A DNA stretch of 60,243 nt from SIG440 sp045631525 (lineage in GTDB: Bacteria > Bacillota > Clostridia > Monoglobales > Monoglobaceae). Made by a program: the position numbers and the translations under genes. The notes beneath the pieces are model-generated. The model was not told where the DNA came from and did no database searches. It worked only from the letters and a program-made list of their open reading frames with translations. The stretch is taken from positions 1-60,243 of the forward strand of contig JAZQUY010000038.1 of NCBI GenBank assembly GCA_045631525.1, given 5' to 3'. Positions 1 to 7,286 of this stretch are shown piece after piece; the first letter of the stretch is position 1, and each line of letters begins with the position of its first letter.

Positions 1-75
1 TAACAGATGCAGTATATTTTCGATGAAATATTACGTCTTATCAAACCATTCACTCGATACCCATCTAAACATATT

Positions 76-1758
76 TTAATTTTCTTTTTGAGAACCTGTG
101 GGACTAACTATACTGTATCCAACATTGACAAGATGGTCAGCAACTCTCTCAAGACCAACTATAACAGATGAATAATAAGGACTCACATCTACACTGCAAT
201 TACCCTCGGCAAGTCTTGCAAAATGGTCGGCAATGAGCTCTTTTTTCATGCTATCAACACTATTCTCCAATTCTGTCAGCTCTGACAGTTTTTCTTTATG
301 TAGTGTCTCAAATGTATTTACTGCTATTGTAAACATCTGCATAACAGTGTCACGCATTTTTGTGATTCCGCCAAGCGCATGTTCTGAGAATGATATATTT
401 TTATTTATCATTTCAATACCAATTTCGTTGAAATTCTCAGCATGGTCACCAATACGTTCAAGGTCATTTAAAACATGAAAATATGACCCAATAATTTTTT
501 CATTGCTTCCTTCAACTGCGGCAGATAGCTTAATTAAAAATCCGGTTAAAGCACTATTTGTAAAGTCAATAATTTTTTCATTTTTACAAATTACGTCATT
601 ATACTTCGCAGATCCTGTTTCCATTGCCGTAAAGCTTAGACGGGTGTTTTCTTCTGCCAAAGAAATCATATAGTCAATTTCTTTTTTAACCTGCATAAGA
701 GCAATTGGAGGTGTAGAAACAAGTCTTTCATCCACATATTTAAGAGATAACTCCTCTTTTGCTTCTTTCTTTTCTTTAATTATTGCACATGAATAATCTA
801 CAAGCTGTTTTACAAACGGGAGCAACAAGCAAGTGGTAGTTACATTAAATATAACATGGAAAAGAGAAACTCTCATCTGGAGCGACATCGGGTCAGCTCC
901 CGGGAAAACAGATATCAAGAAAGTTACAACCGGTTCTCTAAACAACCAAATGATTGCGGTAAACAATATTGTTCCTACCACGTTAAATGTAAAGTGAATG
1001 AGAGCAACCCTTTTAGAGTTAGCATTTGCGCCGACAGAGGCAAGAAGTGCCGTTACACATGTACCAATGTTTGCACCGAGAACAATGAATAACGCAAGGT
1101 CAAGGGGAAGAACTCCTGCACCAACCATTGTAATAACAACACCGGTAGAAGCGGAAGAGCTTTGTATAAGCGCAGTAAAGATAACACCAACCAAAATCAA
1201 AAGAAGGGGAAAATCTATCATTTTGAATATTTCGGTGAACATATTTTCAACGAGAGGATTTCCAAACGCCTGTTCACTGCTCATAATATTGAGACCTACA
1301 AAGATTAATCCCAGTCCCGAGCAAAGGCTTCCGGCAATCTTGATTTTTTCCTTTTGAGCAAACCCCATCATTACGCCCGCAAAAGCAAGAATGTACATTG
1401 CCATATTGAAATAGTCGTTTTTAAGAGCAACCAAAACACCTGTAATAGTTGTTCCAATATTTGCACCCATAATAATCGGTGTTGCCTGCATAAGAGTCAT
1501 AACTCCTGCATTAACAAGACCTATAACCATTACCGAAGTTGCTGAGGAACTCTGAATAATCGCTGTAACACCTGCACCGATACCAACACCTGAAAATCTG
1601 TTATTGCTTATTCTTTCAAGCAAACGTTTCATTCCTATGCCGGCACTTCTTTCAAGAGCATCTCCCATAAAATTCATTCCGACAATAAAAACACCTACGC
1701 CTGCCAACAACCAAATCAAGCTCTGTATCAATTGCATAATTTCTTGTGATGATAACAT
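76..1758 (-). CDS. Na/Pi cotransporter family protein with C-terminal PhoU-like domain
   Basis: Membrane symporter expected to import phosphate with sodium. The 560-residue product has the duplicated transporter core: QSSSATS near residue 69 and QSSSAST near 199, each followed by a GANIGT motif (near 98 and 228). Hydrophobic helices run from about 12 to 320. The last 200 residues are soluble and helical with the PhoU-like phrase LNDLERIGDHAEN. Length fits the NptA/PhoU fusion family. The start follows GGAGTATAAAT. It is monocistronic with a good promoter at 1871-1899. Family assignment is firm; the substrate is inferred. Confidence 0.93.
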   Translation of the reverse strand: MLSSQEIMQLIQSLIWLLAGVGVFIVGMNFMGDALERSAGIGMKRLLERISNNRFSGVGIGAGVTAIIQSSSATSVMVIGLVNAGVMTLMQATPIIMGANIGTTITGVLVALKNDYFNMAMYILAFAGVMMGFAQKEKIKIAGSLCSGLGLIFVGLNIMSSEQAFGNPLVENMFTEIFKMIDFPLLLILVGVIFTALIQSSSASTGVVITMVGAGVLPLDLALFIVLGANIGTCVTALLASVGANANSKRVALIHFTFNVVGTILFTAIIWLFREPVVTFLISVFPGADPMSLQMRVSLFHVIFNVTTTCLLLPFVKQLVDYSCAIIKEKKEAKEELSLKYVDERLVSTPPIALMQVKKEIDYMISLAEENTRLSFTAMETGSAKYNDVICKNEKIIDFTNSALTGFLIKLSAAVEGSNEKIIGSYFHVLNDLERIGDHAENFNEIGIEMINKNISFSEHALGGITKMRDTVMQMFTIAVNTFETLHKEKLSELTELENSVDSMKKELIADHFARLAEGNCSVDVSPYYSSVIVGLERVADHLVNVGYSIVSPTGSQKEN

Positions 1759-1870
1759 ATTTATACTCCTTTTCTCCGTATTCTCCCAGTCTTTTACCCC
1801 TTATATAATTTGGGACCATGGTTATTTTACATGTTTATTAAATACAAATCAGATTATGTATGCTAGCAGT

Positions 1871-1899
1871 ATTATATCATCAAATTTAATAAAAATCAA
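1871..1899 (-). promoter_or_regulatory. Promoter of the Na/Pi cotransporter gene
   Basis: On the minus strand TTGATT (1894-1899) and TATAAT (1871-1876) are separated by 17 bp. The start codon lies about 110 bp downstream, leaving a leader in which I see no known riboswitch. Confidence 0.7.
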
Positions 1900-2006
1900 C
1901 AAATTGCCTGAAAATCACTAAATAATACAGAAAAATCATTTCTTGAGAAAAAATTTTTTGTTTTAGCTTTTGCGCACAAAGCAAATACAGGTAATTTATA
2001 TCGATG

Positions 2007-2037
2007 AAAAAAGACTTGGTTGGACAAGTCTTTTTTT
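2007..2037 (-). terminator. Intrinsic terminator
   Basis: Arms AAAAAAGACTTG and CAAGTCTTTTTT enclose a short loop. A U-tract follows on either strand. A copy of the 25-bp element directly precedes it on the minus strand. Confidence 0.7.
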
Positions 2038-2038
2038 C

Positions 2039-2063
2039 TGGAAGAGCCGAATGATTTAGATGC
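2039..2063 (-). repeat. 25-bp terminator-associated element, copy 1
   Basis: Plus-strand sequence begins TGGAAGAGCCGAATGATT and ends TAGATGC. It matches the copies at 2231-2255 and 4034-4058 except at one or two bases. All three lie immediately upstream, on the minus strand, of a terminator hairpin. Confidence 0.75.
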
Positions 2064-2187
2064 ATATAAAAATAGCTTTGCATAAGCAAAACAACCATTT
2101 CTCTTCTCTATTCTCTTTTATCTCTTATCTGGAAACGACAATTTTTTAGTGAAAAGTGAAGAGAGAATAGTGAAAAGATAATAGTAC

Positions 2188-2230
2188 AAAAGAAACGACA
2201 ACTTTCTTGTCGAAAATTGTCGTTTCTTTT
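2188..2230 (-). terminator. Intrinsic terminator of the stalk-domain gene
   Basis: Arms AGAAACGACAA and TTGTCGTTTCT (11 bp) with a T-tract on the minus strand. It lies about 55 bp past the stop codon of the stalk-domain gene, with a 25-bp element in between. Confidence 0.75.
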
Positions 2231-2255
2231 TGGAAGAGCCGAATGGTTTAGATGC
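2231..2255 (-). repeat. 25-bp terminator-associated element, copy 2
   Basis: Plus-strand TGGAAGAGCCGAATGGTT followed by TAGATGC. It sits between the stop codon at 2286 and the terminator at 2188-2230. Confidence 0.75.
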
Positions 2256-2285
2256 CACTATTTATTTGAGTATCCTAATTAAAAC

Positions 2286-3650
2286 CTACTTGTTAAATTT
2301 CTTCAATAAAACCATCATTTCCTCGTAAGATATTGCGTCTTTAATGTATTTGTTAGCCGTTAAATAGCCGACTACTTTTCCGTTCTTGTCTAAAATTTTA
2401 GGTGGATTGGTAGCATATTCATTAAACACACTATATCTACTATATTGACTACCATAATCACCGTACTGATTGAATATGCTTTTTGTTTTATATTGACTAC
2501 CATAATCACCATATTGATTAGCAATGCTATCTCTGTCATACTGATTTGAACTTATTTCTCCTAAGAATGTCCCTGTTCCATCATCAGCATACAAATATAA
2601 CGGAAAAGATGAAAGATTTATCTTTGTATTAGTTGAATAGCCTCCGCCGCCCTGATAACTATTGTTCGGTGTATTATTTTGTGGAGTACTTGGTGTCGGG
2701 ATATCGGTAGTTGTTTGATTATTCAATTCTACATTTGATAAATCATACTCTAAATTAAAATCTTTTAGTGATAGTCCAACATAATTTGTTTTTAAAAAAC
2801 TATCAAACAATTTCAATGTTATATTAACATTGTTTTTATACTTGTCCAGCAATACATTTTTATCCCCATCATAAGTTCCTGTATACCAATCACAGTTTAA
2901 GTCAAGATGATTTGAAAGATTTGCCTTGATGATATCGCCTTCTGCACTATTATATGTTTTAGCAACACTATATGTATAGTTACCACCAAATCTTGCATTT
3001 GGTAACAACCATACACTAGTCCCTACACGTTCTTCATTATTACTTGTGTGAAAATTCATAGTCAAAATTTTTGATTTTGCACTAGGTATAATTTGTATTT
3101 CATAATTCCCTATTTCATATACATATGCCTTATCGCCAGATGGAAGAGTATAGTTGTAATTTTCACTAACCCAATTTATTAGTTTGCTAATTGATTCTTG
3201 CACAACGGATAAACTACCATATGTAGAAATATTTACTGCTTGTGTAGTACCGTCCCATTGAACATCACAATCAAAAGCTTCTGAAACTGCCCTTAATGGC
3301 ACAAGGGTTCTACCACCATTTAACTGTGCAGGTACATCTAATATAATAGGTTCTCCATTTTTATATAATGTTGTATCATCAATAGAAATACTCACATTGA
3401 CATTGCCTTTTTGTGCTATTGCAGTCCTTGTATTATCATCCCAATAAACAACGGCACCCAATTTTTCAAAAATTGCCCTCATTGGAACCAAAGTACGCCC
3501 ATTGACTAATAGTGGGGCAACATCAAATTGGACTTTTTCATTATCAAGATAAACGCCAATTTCCCCATTTGCTAAAACAGGAACAACCATAGTAGTTGAG
3601 ATTATCGCAAGTGACAATACAACAAAAATTAGTTTCGCATACTTTCTCAT
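2286..3650 (-). CDS. Secreted stalk-domain (copper amine oxidase N-terminal-like) protein
   Basis: A 454-residue secreted protein with an N-terminal signal peptide (hydrophobic about 8-27). Two tandem copper-amine-oxidase N-terminal-like repeats follow at about 30-145, recognisable by LVNGRTLVPMRAIFEKLGA and NGGRTLVPLRAVSEAF. The middle part is unassigned. After a Thr/Pro/Asn-rich linker near 320-345 come degenerate tandem repeats of the type SIxNQYGDYGSQY (about 385-430) and a terminal segment with GKVVGYLTANKY. Such proteins are usually extracellular or wall-associated; the ligand is unknown. The start has GGAGG eight to ten bases upstream. It follows structured RNA copy 3, suggesting regulation by attenuation. 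Confidence 0.8.
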   Translation of the reverse strand: MRKYAKLIFVVLSLAIISTTMVVPVLANGEIGVYLDNEKVQFDVAPLLVNGRTLVPMRAIFEKLGAVVYWDDNTRTAIAQKGNVNVSISIDDTTLYKNGEPIILDVPAQLNGGRTLVPLRAVSEAFDCDVQWDGTTQAVNISTYGSLSVVQESISKLINWVSENYNYTLPSGDKAYVYEIGNYEIQIIPSAKSKILTMNFHTSNNEERVGTSVWLLPNARFGGNYTYSVAKTYNSAEGDIIKANLSNHLDLNCDWYTGTYDGDKNVLLDKYKNNVNITLKLFDSFLKTNYVGLSLKDFNLEYDLSNVELNNQTTTDIPTPSTPQNNTPNNSYQGGGGYSTNTKINLSSFPLYLYADDGTGTFLGEISSNQYDRDSIANQYGDYGSQYKTKSIFNQYGDYGSQYSRYSVFNEYATNPPKILDKNGKVVGYLTANKYIKDAISYEEMMVLLKKFNK

Positions 3651-3717
3651 TCAAAATTATCCTCCAAAACATATATTTTCGCATTACAAATTTTTAATTA
3701 GAAACATTCTACCAATT

Positions 3718-3925
3718 AAAAAAGTGCATAGTCCCTATTCCAGAACTATGCACCGAAAAACGCACAAGTCTGGTATAAGGTTGCTACACTCTTATATCAC
3801 TTACATCTTACTTAGAGAAGTTTTACCAGATAGTACGCTTTTACCATTAGCGTACTTCTCTAATGTACTTTTATGTAAGGAAATATAAGAAAATAGACTA
3901 ACTCCATTTTAATTTAGAGTGTAGC
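3718..3925 (-). ncRNA. Structured pseudoknotted leader RNA, family copy 3
   Basis: Minus-strand RNA in front of the stalk-domain gene. P1 is 3916-3925 with 3783-3792 (10 bp). It is extended by helices 3883-3889/3791-3797 and 3873-3879/3800-3806. P2 is 3854-3861/3814-3821 and P3 is 3849-3853/3835-3839 with loop AATGGTAAA. Pseudoknot TCTGGT (3825-3830) pairs with ACCAGA (3769-3774). Then come GTGCGTTTTTC and a 9-bp terminator (3724-3732/3745-3753) with T6. Order and loop motif match copies 1 and 2. Function is not known; an attenuator or riboswitch is inferred. Confidence 0.72.
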
Positions 3926-3931
3926 ATAGAT

Positions 3932-3960
3932 ATTGTATCATAGTTTTGTCAATGTTTCAA
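3932..3960 (-). promoter_or_regulatory. Promoter of structured RNA copy 3
   Basis: On the minus strand TTGAAA (3955-3960) and TACAAT (3932-3937) are 17 bp apart, with TGA just before the -10. Transcription would begin at the first bases of helix P1, as in copies 1 and 2. Confidence 0.65.
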
Positions 3961-3983
3961 GACTTTTAAATACATATTTTCGC

Positions 3984-4030
3984 ATATAAAAAACCGAATG
4001 ATTAGATATGTCATCTAAATCATTCGGTTT
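3984..4030 (-). terminator. Intrinsic terminator of the cargo operon, built from inverted copies of the 25-bp element core
   Basis: Arms AAACCGAATGATT-AGAT and ATCTAAATCATTCGGTTT form a long hairpin followed by a T-run on the minus strand. The arms repeat the core of the 25-bp element that lies right beside it (4034-4058), so the hairpin appears to have arisen from that element. Confidence 0.75.
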
Positions 4031-4033
4031 CTA

Positions 4034-4058
4034 TGGAAGAGGCGAATGGTTTAGATGC
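4034..4058 (-). repeat. 25-bp terminator-associated element, copy 3
   Basis: Plus-strand TGGAAGAGGCGAATGGTT followed by TAGATGC. It lies between the stop codon at 4071 and the terminator at 3984-4030. Confidence 0.75.
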
Positions 4059-4070
4059 CATATCTATTCA

Positions 4071-4901
4071 CTACTTTTGATAGTATTTATAGTCCTTGTT
4101 TACTAATGTATATTCGCTTAGATTTAGTGATGTTAGGTTCCCACTGTTTTTAAAAAAAGTTGCAAAGTTCATAATAGAATGATACTCTATCATTCTCAAA
4201 AAATCATGATACTCTGGAGAAACAATTTCGTACCTAAATTTATTCCACCCTGGTATCTCATGTCTGTTTGGTTTGACTCTGTCACCTAATCTGGTCGCGC
4301 TACCTATATAAATTTCTTTTTTATTATCATTTACCAAGTAATAAATAACATGGTTTACTTCTTCATGCTCATGTAAATCTTTTATGTCATACCATTTTGT
4401 AGTTTTAGTAATCAACTGATCCTTATATTTTCTGTTGGACAACCATCCAAAAACATTTTGCTCTACTAACTTTTTAAAAACGTTATCATAGTTTGTTTGT
4501 ATCTTTATAAATGTATTTAGTTCAATTGTGTTTACATTAATAATTTTAAAAATAACAACTTCTTGACTACCACCCAAAAGGTTTGTTATATGATATTCAT
4601 GTTTTTGTTTAGCTTCAAAGTTTTGACTTTCAATAGCAAAATAACTTTGTATAAATTCTTGCTTTAATTCAGATATTAATTTTTTATCACTATCCCATCT
4701 TATTTGATGTACAGTACCTTGCTTTCGATTGACATGATAAAGATGTGCTAAATATGTATTGTTCTTCCATTTAATACTTATTTCTCGATTTTCGCCTGGT
4801 AAGAGAGGTTTATTACACAAAAAATCTTCTACTCTCTCTTTTGGAATGGTTATTCCATATTTAAAAAAGGACTTGTCTATTTTCTTATAATACTCTTTCA
4901 T
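4071..4901 (-). CDS. GIY-YIG-like domain protein
   Basis: 276 residues, last gene of the cargo operon. The C-terminal third contains VIYYLVNDNKKEIYIGSATR followed by LGDRVKPNRHEI, which resembles the GIY-YIG nuclease core: two short beta strands, then Gly-Ser/Arg. A bulky Y-Y replaces the usual G-I-Y, so catalysis is uncertain. The first 170 residues are charged and unassigned. The start is supported by AAGGAAAACACT. The stop is followed by a 25-bp element and a terminator. A nuclease role in mobile-element biology or phage defence is possible but only inferred. Confidence 0.6.
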   Translation of the reverse strand: MKEYYKKIDKSFFKYGITIPKERVEDFLCNKPLLPGENREISIKWKNNTYLAHLYHVNRKQGTVHQIRWDSDKKLISELKQEFIQSYFAIESQNFEAKQKHEYHITNLLGGSQEVVIFKIINVNTIELNTFIKIQTNYDNVFKKLVEQNVFGWLSNRKYKDQLITKTTKWYDIKDLHEHEEVNHVIYYLVNDNKKEIYIGSATRLGDRVKPNRHEIPGWNKFRYEIVSPEYHDFLRMIEYHSIMNFATFFKNSGNLTSLNLSEYTLVNKDYKYYQK

Positions 4902-4923
4902 AGTGTTTTCCTTAAAATTAAAT

Positions 4924-5832
4924 TTATTTATTCTTTTGTTTTCTATATGGCACTCTAGCTGATGGCACTAATTTTGAGGCAGGCTCGGTATGTACAGCTT
5001 GATCATCGAAGAATATATTTGCTCCAAAAGCTTTTAAAACTTCACTTTTCTCAATTCCACCAAGGAAAAACACCTCGTCTATTCTTACATTCCACGCCCT
5101 TAATGTTCTAACAACTCTTTCATGAGCAGGAGCATTTCTTGCAGTAACTAGTGCTGTTCGAATTGGCATTTTATCCTCTGGAAATTTCTGTTGTATTAAA
5201 GATATTGTTTTAAGCAATTTAGCAAATGGACCTTCTGGCAATGGATTTTGTGCGTTTTTATGCTCGTGTTCCGCAAAGGCTTGTAAACCCTCTGCTTGAT
5301 ATATTTTTTCAGATTCATCAGAAAAAATTACAGCATCTCCATCAAAAGCAATTCTAATTTGATTTATGTCGTCTTCGGGGTTTATCGGCAAGTTAGAGTG
5401 ATCACAAATTATTCCTGATGCAATATTTGCATTGATCGCCTCTTGCACATCAGATTCATTTGCAGATAAGAATAGATCCGTTTTAAACGCTGGCAAATAT
5501 GGTGATATTGATGCTCCTCCGACTAAAGCAGCTCTACTTATATTTAGGCCATAATGCTCAATAGAATTAAATATTCTTAAGCTTGTATCGGCACTGTTTT
5601 TTGACATGATAATTATTTCAGTGAGATATCTTTCATCAGCATTTAGATTTTGAAGAGCCTTTATAAGCGGAAATGCTGTCCCTGGTTTTAATATTTCTTT
5701 TTCGTTGTTTAACTGATATTCGGAATATGCCTGTAAACCTTCTTTTTCAAATATTTCATTTTCTGATTCTAAATCAAACAAAGCTCGCGATGATACTCCA
5801 ATTACCAATTTACTTTCAAGATCTAGTGGCAT
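4924..5832 (-). CDS. Cytosolic 5'-nucleotidase IA-like protein
   Basis: 302 residues matching the cN-I 5'-nucleotidase family, HAD-type phosphatases that dephosphorylate nucleoside monophosphates in the cytosol. Visible features are LVIGVSSRALFD near the N-terminus, IIMSKNSADTSLRIF, the Asp motif IRIAFDGDAVIFSDE near 165-180, LVTARNAPAHERVVRTLRAW and a terminal VFFLGGIEKSEVLKAF then IFFDDQ. The length is typical. The start has GGGGGGA upstream and is only one base from the methyltransferase stop, so the genes are translationally linked. Such nucleotidases are uncommon in clostridial core genomes and fit island cargo. Confidence 0.82.
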   Translation of the reverse strand: MPLDLESKLVIGVSSRALFDLESENEIFEKEGLQAYSEYQLNNEKEILKPGTAFPLIKALQNLNADERYLTEIIIMSKNSADTSLRIFNSIEHYGLNISRAALVGGASISPYLPAFKTDLFLSANESDVQEAINANIASGIICDHSNLPINPEDDINQIRIAFDGDAVIFSDESEKIYQAEGLQAFAEHEHKNAQNPLPEGPFAKLLKTISLIQQKFPEDKMPIRTALVTARNAPAHERVVRTLRAWNVRIDEVFFLGGIEKSEVLKAFGANIFFDDQAVHTEPASKLVPSARVPYRKQKNK

Positions 5833-5833
5833 A

Positions 5834-6574
5834 TTATTCCCCCCTCTTCCTACACTTAAACATTAAAAATCTAGGATATTCAAACTTGTATTCAATCGGT
5901 GTTCCTTTTATAGGCATAGGTTCTTCTATCCCTTCAATATTAAAACCCGCTAATTTTATATTCTCAAAATAATTAGAAAGAGGCCTGTGGATGTGTGTTG
6001 TAGTTCCTATTGTTTCAGAGAACGACGTGTGGAATTCGTTTTCTATATATATTTCTTTACTGTAATTAAACCAACTTTCGTTTGCATACTCCCAATACAA
6101 CGGCCAAAAACACGGATGTGTAATCATAACAAAAAGACTTCCACCAATGTTTAAATGCTCGTATATGTTTTTTAGCGAATTTATCCATTCTGGGTCTGTC
6201 ATAAAGACCATGTTAGCTACGCATGAATCAAAGTGATCTTGTGATTTAAACTCTGAAATAGTGCTATTTTGAAAAGTAATATGATCATTTTCATATTTTT
6301 CTTTTGCTATTTTGATGCTCTTTGCACTTGCGTCAATCCCACAACAATAATCACATATTTTGGATATTTCATTTGTTAAAAATCCTGTTCCGCACCCAAC
6401 ATCTAAAACTGATTTTGGGTTTTCTTCGCTAAGATTTTTGATTATGGCTGGCACAGTAACATACTTCAAACTAATATCTTTTCCCTGGTTTATCGTTTCC
6501 TCTCTTTTTTCACATACTCTATTCCATTCTTCAGCAATCTCACAAACATTCTTACTCTCTACTTTTTTATTCAT
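5834..6574 (-). CDS. Class I SAM-dependent methyltransferase
   Basis: 246 residues with a Rossmann-type methyltransferase core. Motif I is VLDVGCGTGFLTNEIS near residue 58, the acidic end of beta-2 is CCGIDASAKSI, and motif IV is in FDSCVANMVFMTDPEW. A C-terminal segment from about 150 resembles small-molecule methyltransferases more than DNA or rRNA enzymes, and no target-recognition domain is visible. The start follows AAGGAAAATGAT. It lies between the membrane protein and the nucleotidase with one-base gaps. The substrate cannot be deduced. Confidence 0.82.
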   Translation of the reverse strand: MNKKVESKNVCEIAEEWNRVCEKREETINQGKDISLKYVTVPAIIKNLSEENPKSVLDVGCGTGFLTNEISKICDYCCGIDASAKSIKIAKEKYENDHITFQNSTISEFKSQDHFDSCVANMVFMTDPEWINSLKNIYEHLNIGGSLFVMITHPCFWPLYWEYANESWFNYSKEIYIENEFHTSFSETIGTTTHIHRPLSNYFENIKLAGFNIEGIEEPMPIKGTPIEYKFEYPRFLMFKCRKRGE

Positions 6575-6575
6575 A

Positions 6576-7175
6576 TCATTTTCCTTTACATGATGCTTTA
6601 CATAATAATATCATATCATTAGCCAGCGAATTTATCCATTCATCTTCTCTTCTGCCCTTCTCAGTTTGATATATTATATGTTTAACTTTTCCCTTTTTTC
6701 TTATTGAATTTTGAATATTAGCTATAGCAACTTGTGAATTATTTGTATTATACCTTACCATGGTAAAACGTGTCTTTGGCTCAAATCCTAACCCACCATA
6801 ATACAAAATTTCGACTCCTTTTGCCTGTAATCTTTCAGTTAAATCTGTTGTTTTTTCAGCAAAAATTAAAACGCTATTTGCTTTTGCACAAATGCTTGTT
6901 TCAATATCAGAATCAACCCAACTCAAGTCTCTGCTCATAATACAAATCTTACCTTGCATTTTAATTATCTTTTTCATTTGATCTTTAATTTCATAATCAC
7001 TGGTACACACCACCTCATTAGTTTGATTTTCTTTAAAATAGTCACATATTAAAAAAAACAAACTAATACAACCTATAATTCCTATCAAATAAGATATCCA
7101 GCTTGGAATATTTTCAACTAACGCCAAGCTAATTATCGATGCAAAAGATCCAAATATCTCAATTACCTTTTTCAT
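6576..7175 (-). CDS. Membrane-anchored protein with possible PLD-like C-terminal domain
   Basis: I start this 199-residue protein at ATG 7175, eight bases after GAGG; an upstream in-frame ATG lacks a ribosome binding site. One or two hydrophobic segments (about 8-45) precede a soluble domain. There, KICIMSRDLSW, SVLIFAEKTTDLTERL, GVEILYYGG and RFTMVRYN follow the strand pattern of phospholipase-D-like folds, but no HKD motif is present. It could be a catalytically inactive sensor or effector. It is the first gene of the four-gene cargo operon. Function unknown. Confidence 0.6.
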   Translation of the reverse strand: MKKVIEIFGSFASIISLALVENIPSWISYLIGIIGCISLFFLICDYFKENQTNEVVCTSDYEIKDQMKKIIKMQGKICIMSRDLSWVDSDIETSICAKANSVLIFAEKTTDLTERLQAKGVEILYYGGLGFEPKTRFTMVRYNTNNSQVAIANIQNSIRKKGKVKHIIYQTEKGRREDEWINSLANDMILLCKASCKGK

Positions 7176-7203
7176 ACTAAATACCTCAATAATGTTTTTT
7201 CTA

Positions 7204-7232
7204 ATTATACCATATTTCGGCAAATATTGCAA
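7204..7232 (-). promoter_or_regulatory. Promoter of the cargo operon
   Basis: On the minus strand TTGCAA (7227-7232) and TATAAT (7204-7209) are separated by 17 bp, starting 50 bp past the recombinase stop codon. The cargo genes therefore have transcription independent of the recombinase module. Confidence 0.75.
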
Positions 7233-7286
7233 TTGGCAAAAGGGAAAAATATCAGTCCTATATTTTAGTATTCTGCTACATGGTGT

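Larger units (their letters stand above)
1900..2285. other. Gene-free stretch with two terminators and two copies of a 25-bp element
   Basis: This AT-rich stretch between the symporter promoter and the stalk-domain gene holds two intrinsic terminators (2007-2037 and 2188-2230). Each is followed on the plus strand by a copy of a 25-bp element (2039-2063 and 2231-2255). Between them lies low-complexity sequence, including an extra GAAACGACAA copy at about 2134-2144 that matches the arm of the second terminator. No convincing gene is visible. It looks like the left margin or decayed edge of the island. Confidence 0.6.

Noticed and set aside
1886..2098. 70-codon frame on the minus strand
   Set aside because: It runs through the 25-bp element and a terminator hairpin and has no ribosome binding site.
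3718..3925. Retron msr-msd or group II intron fragment
   Set aside because: The structured RNA has no reverse transcriptase gene near it, lacks domain V-like sequence, ends in an ordinary terminator, and has two relatives at unlinked sites.
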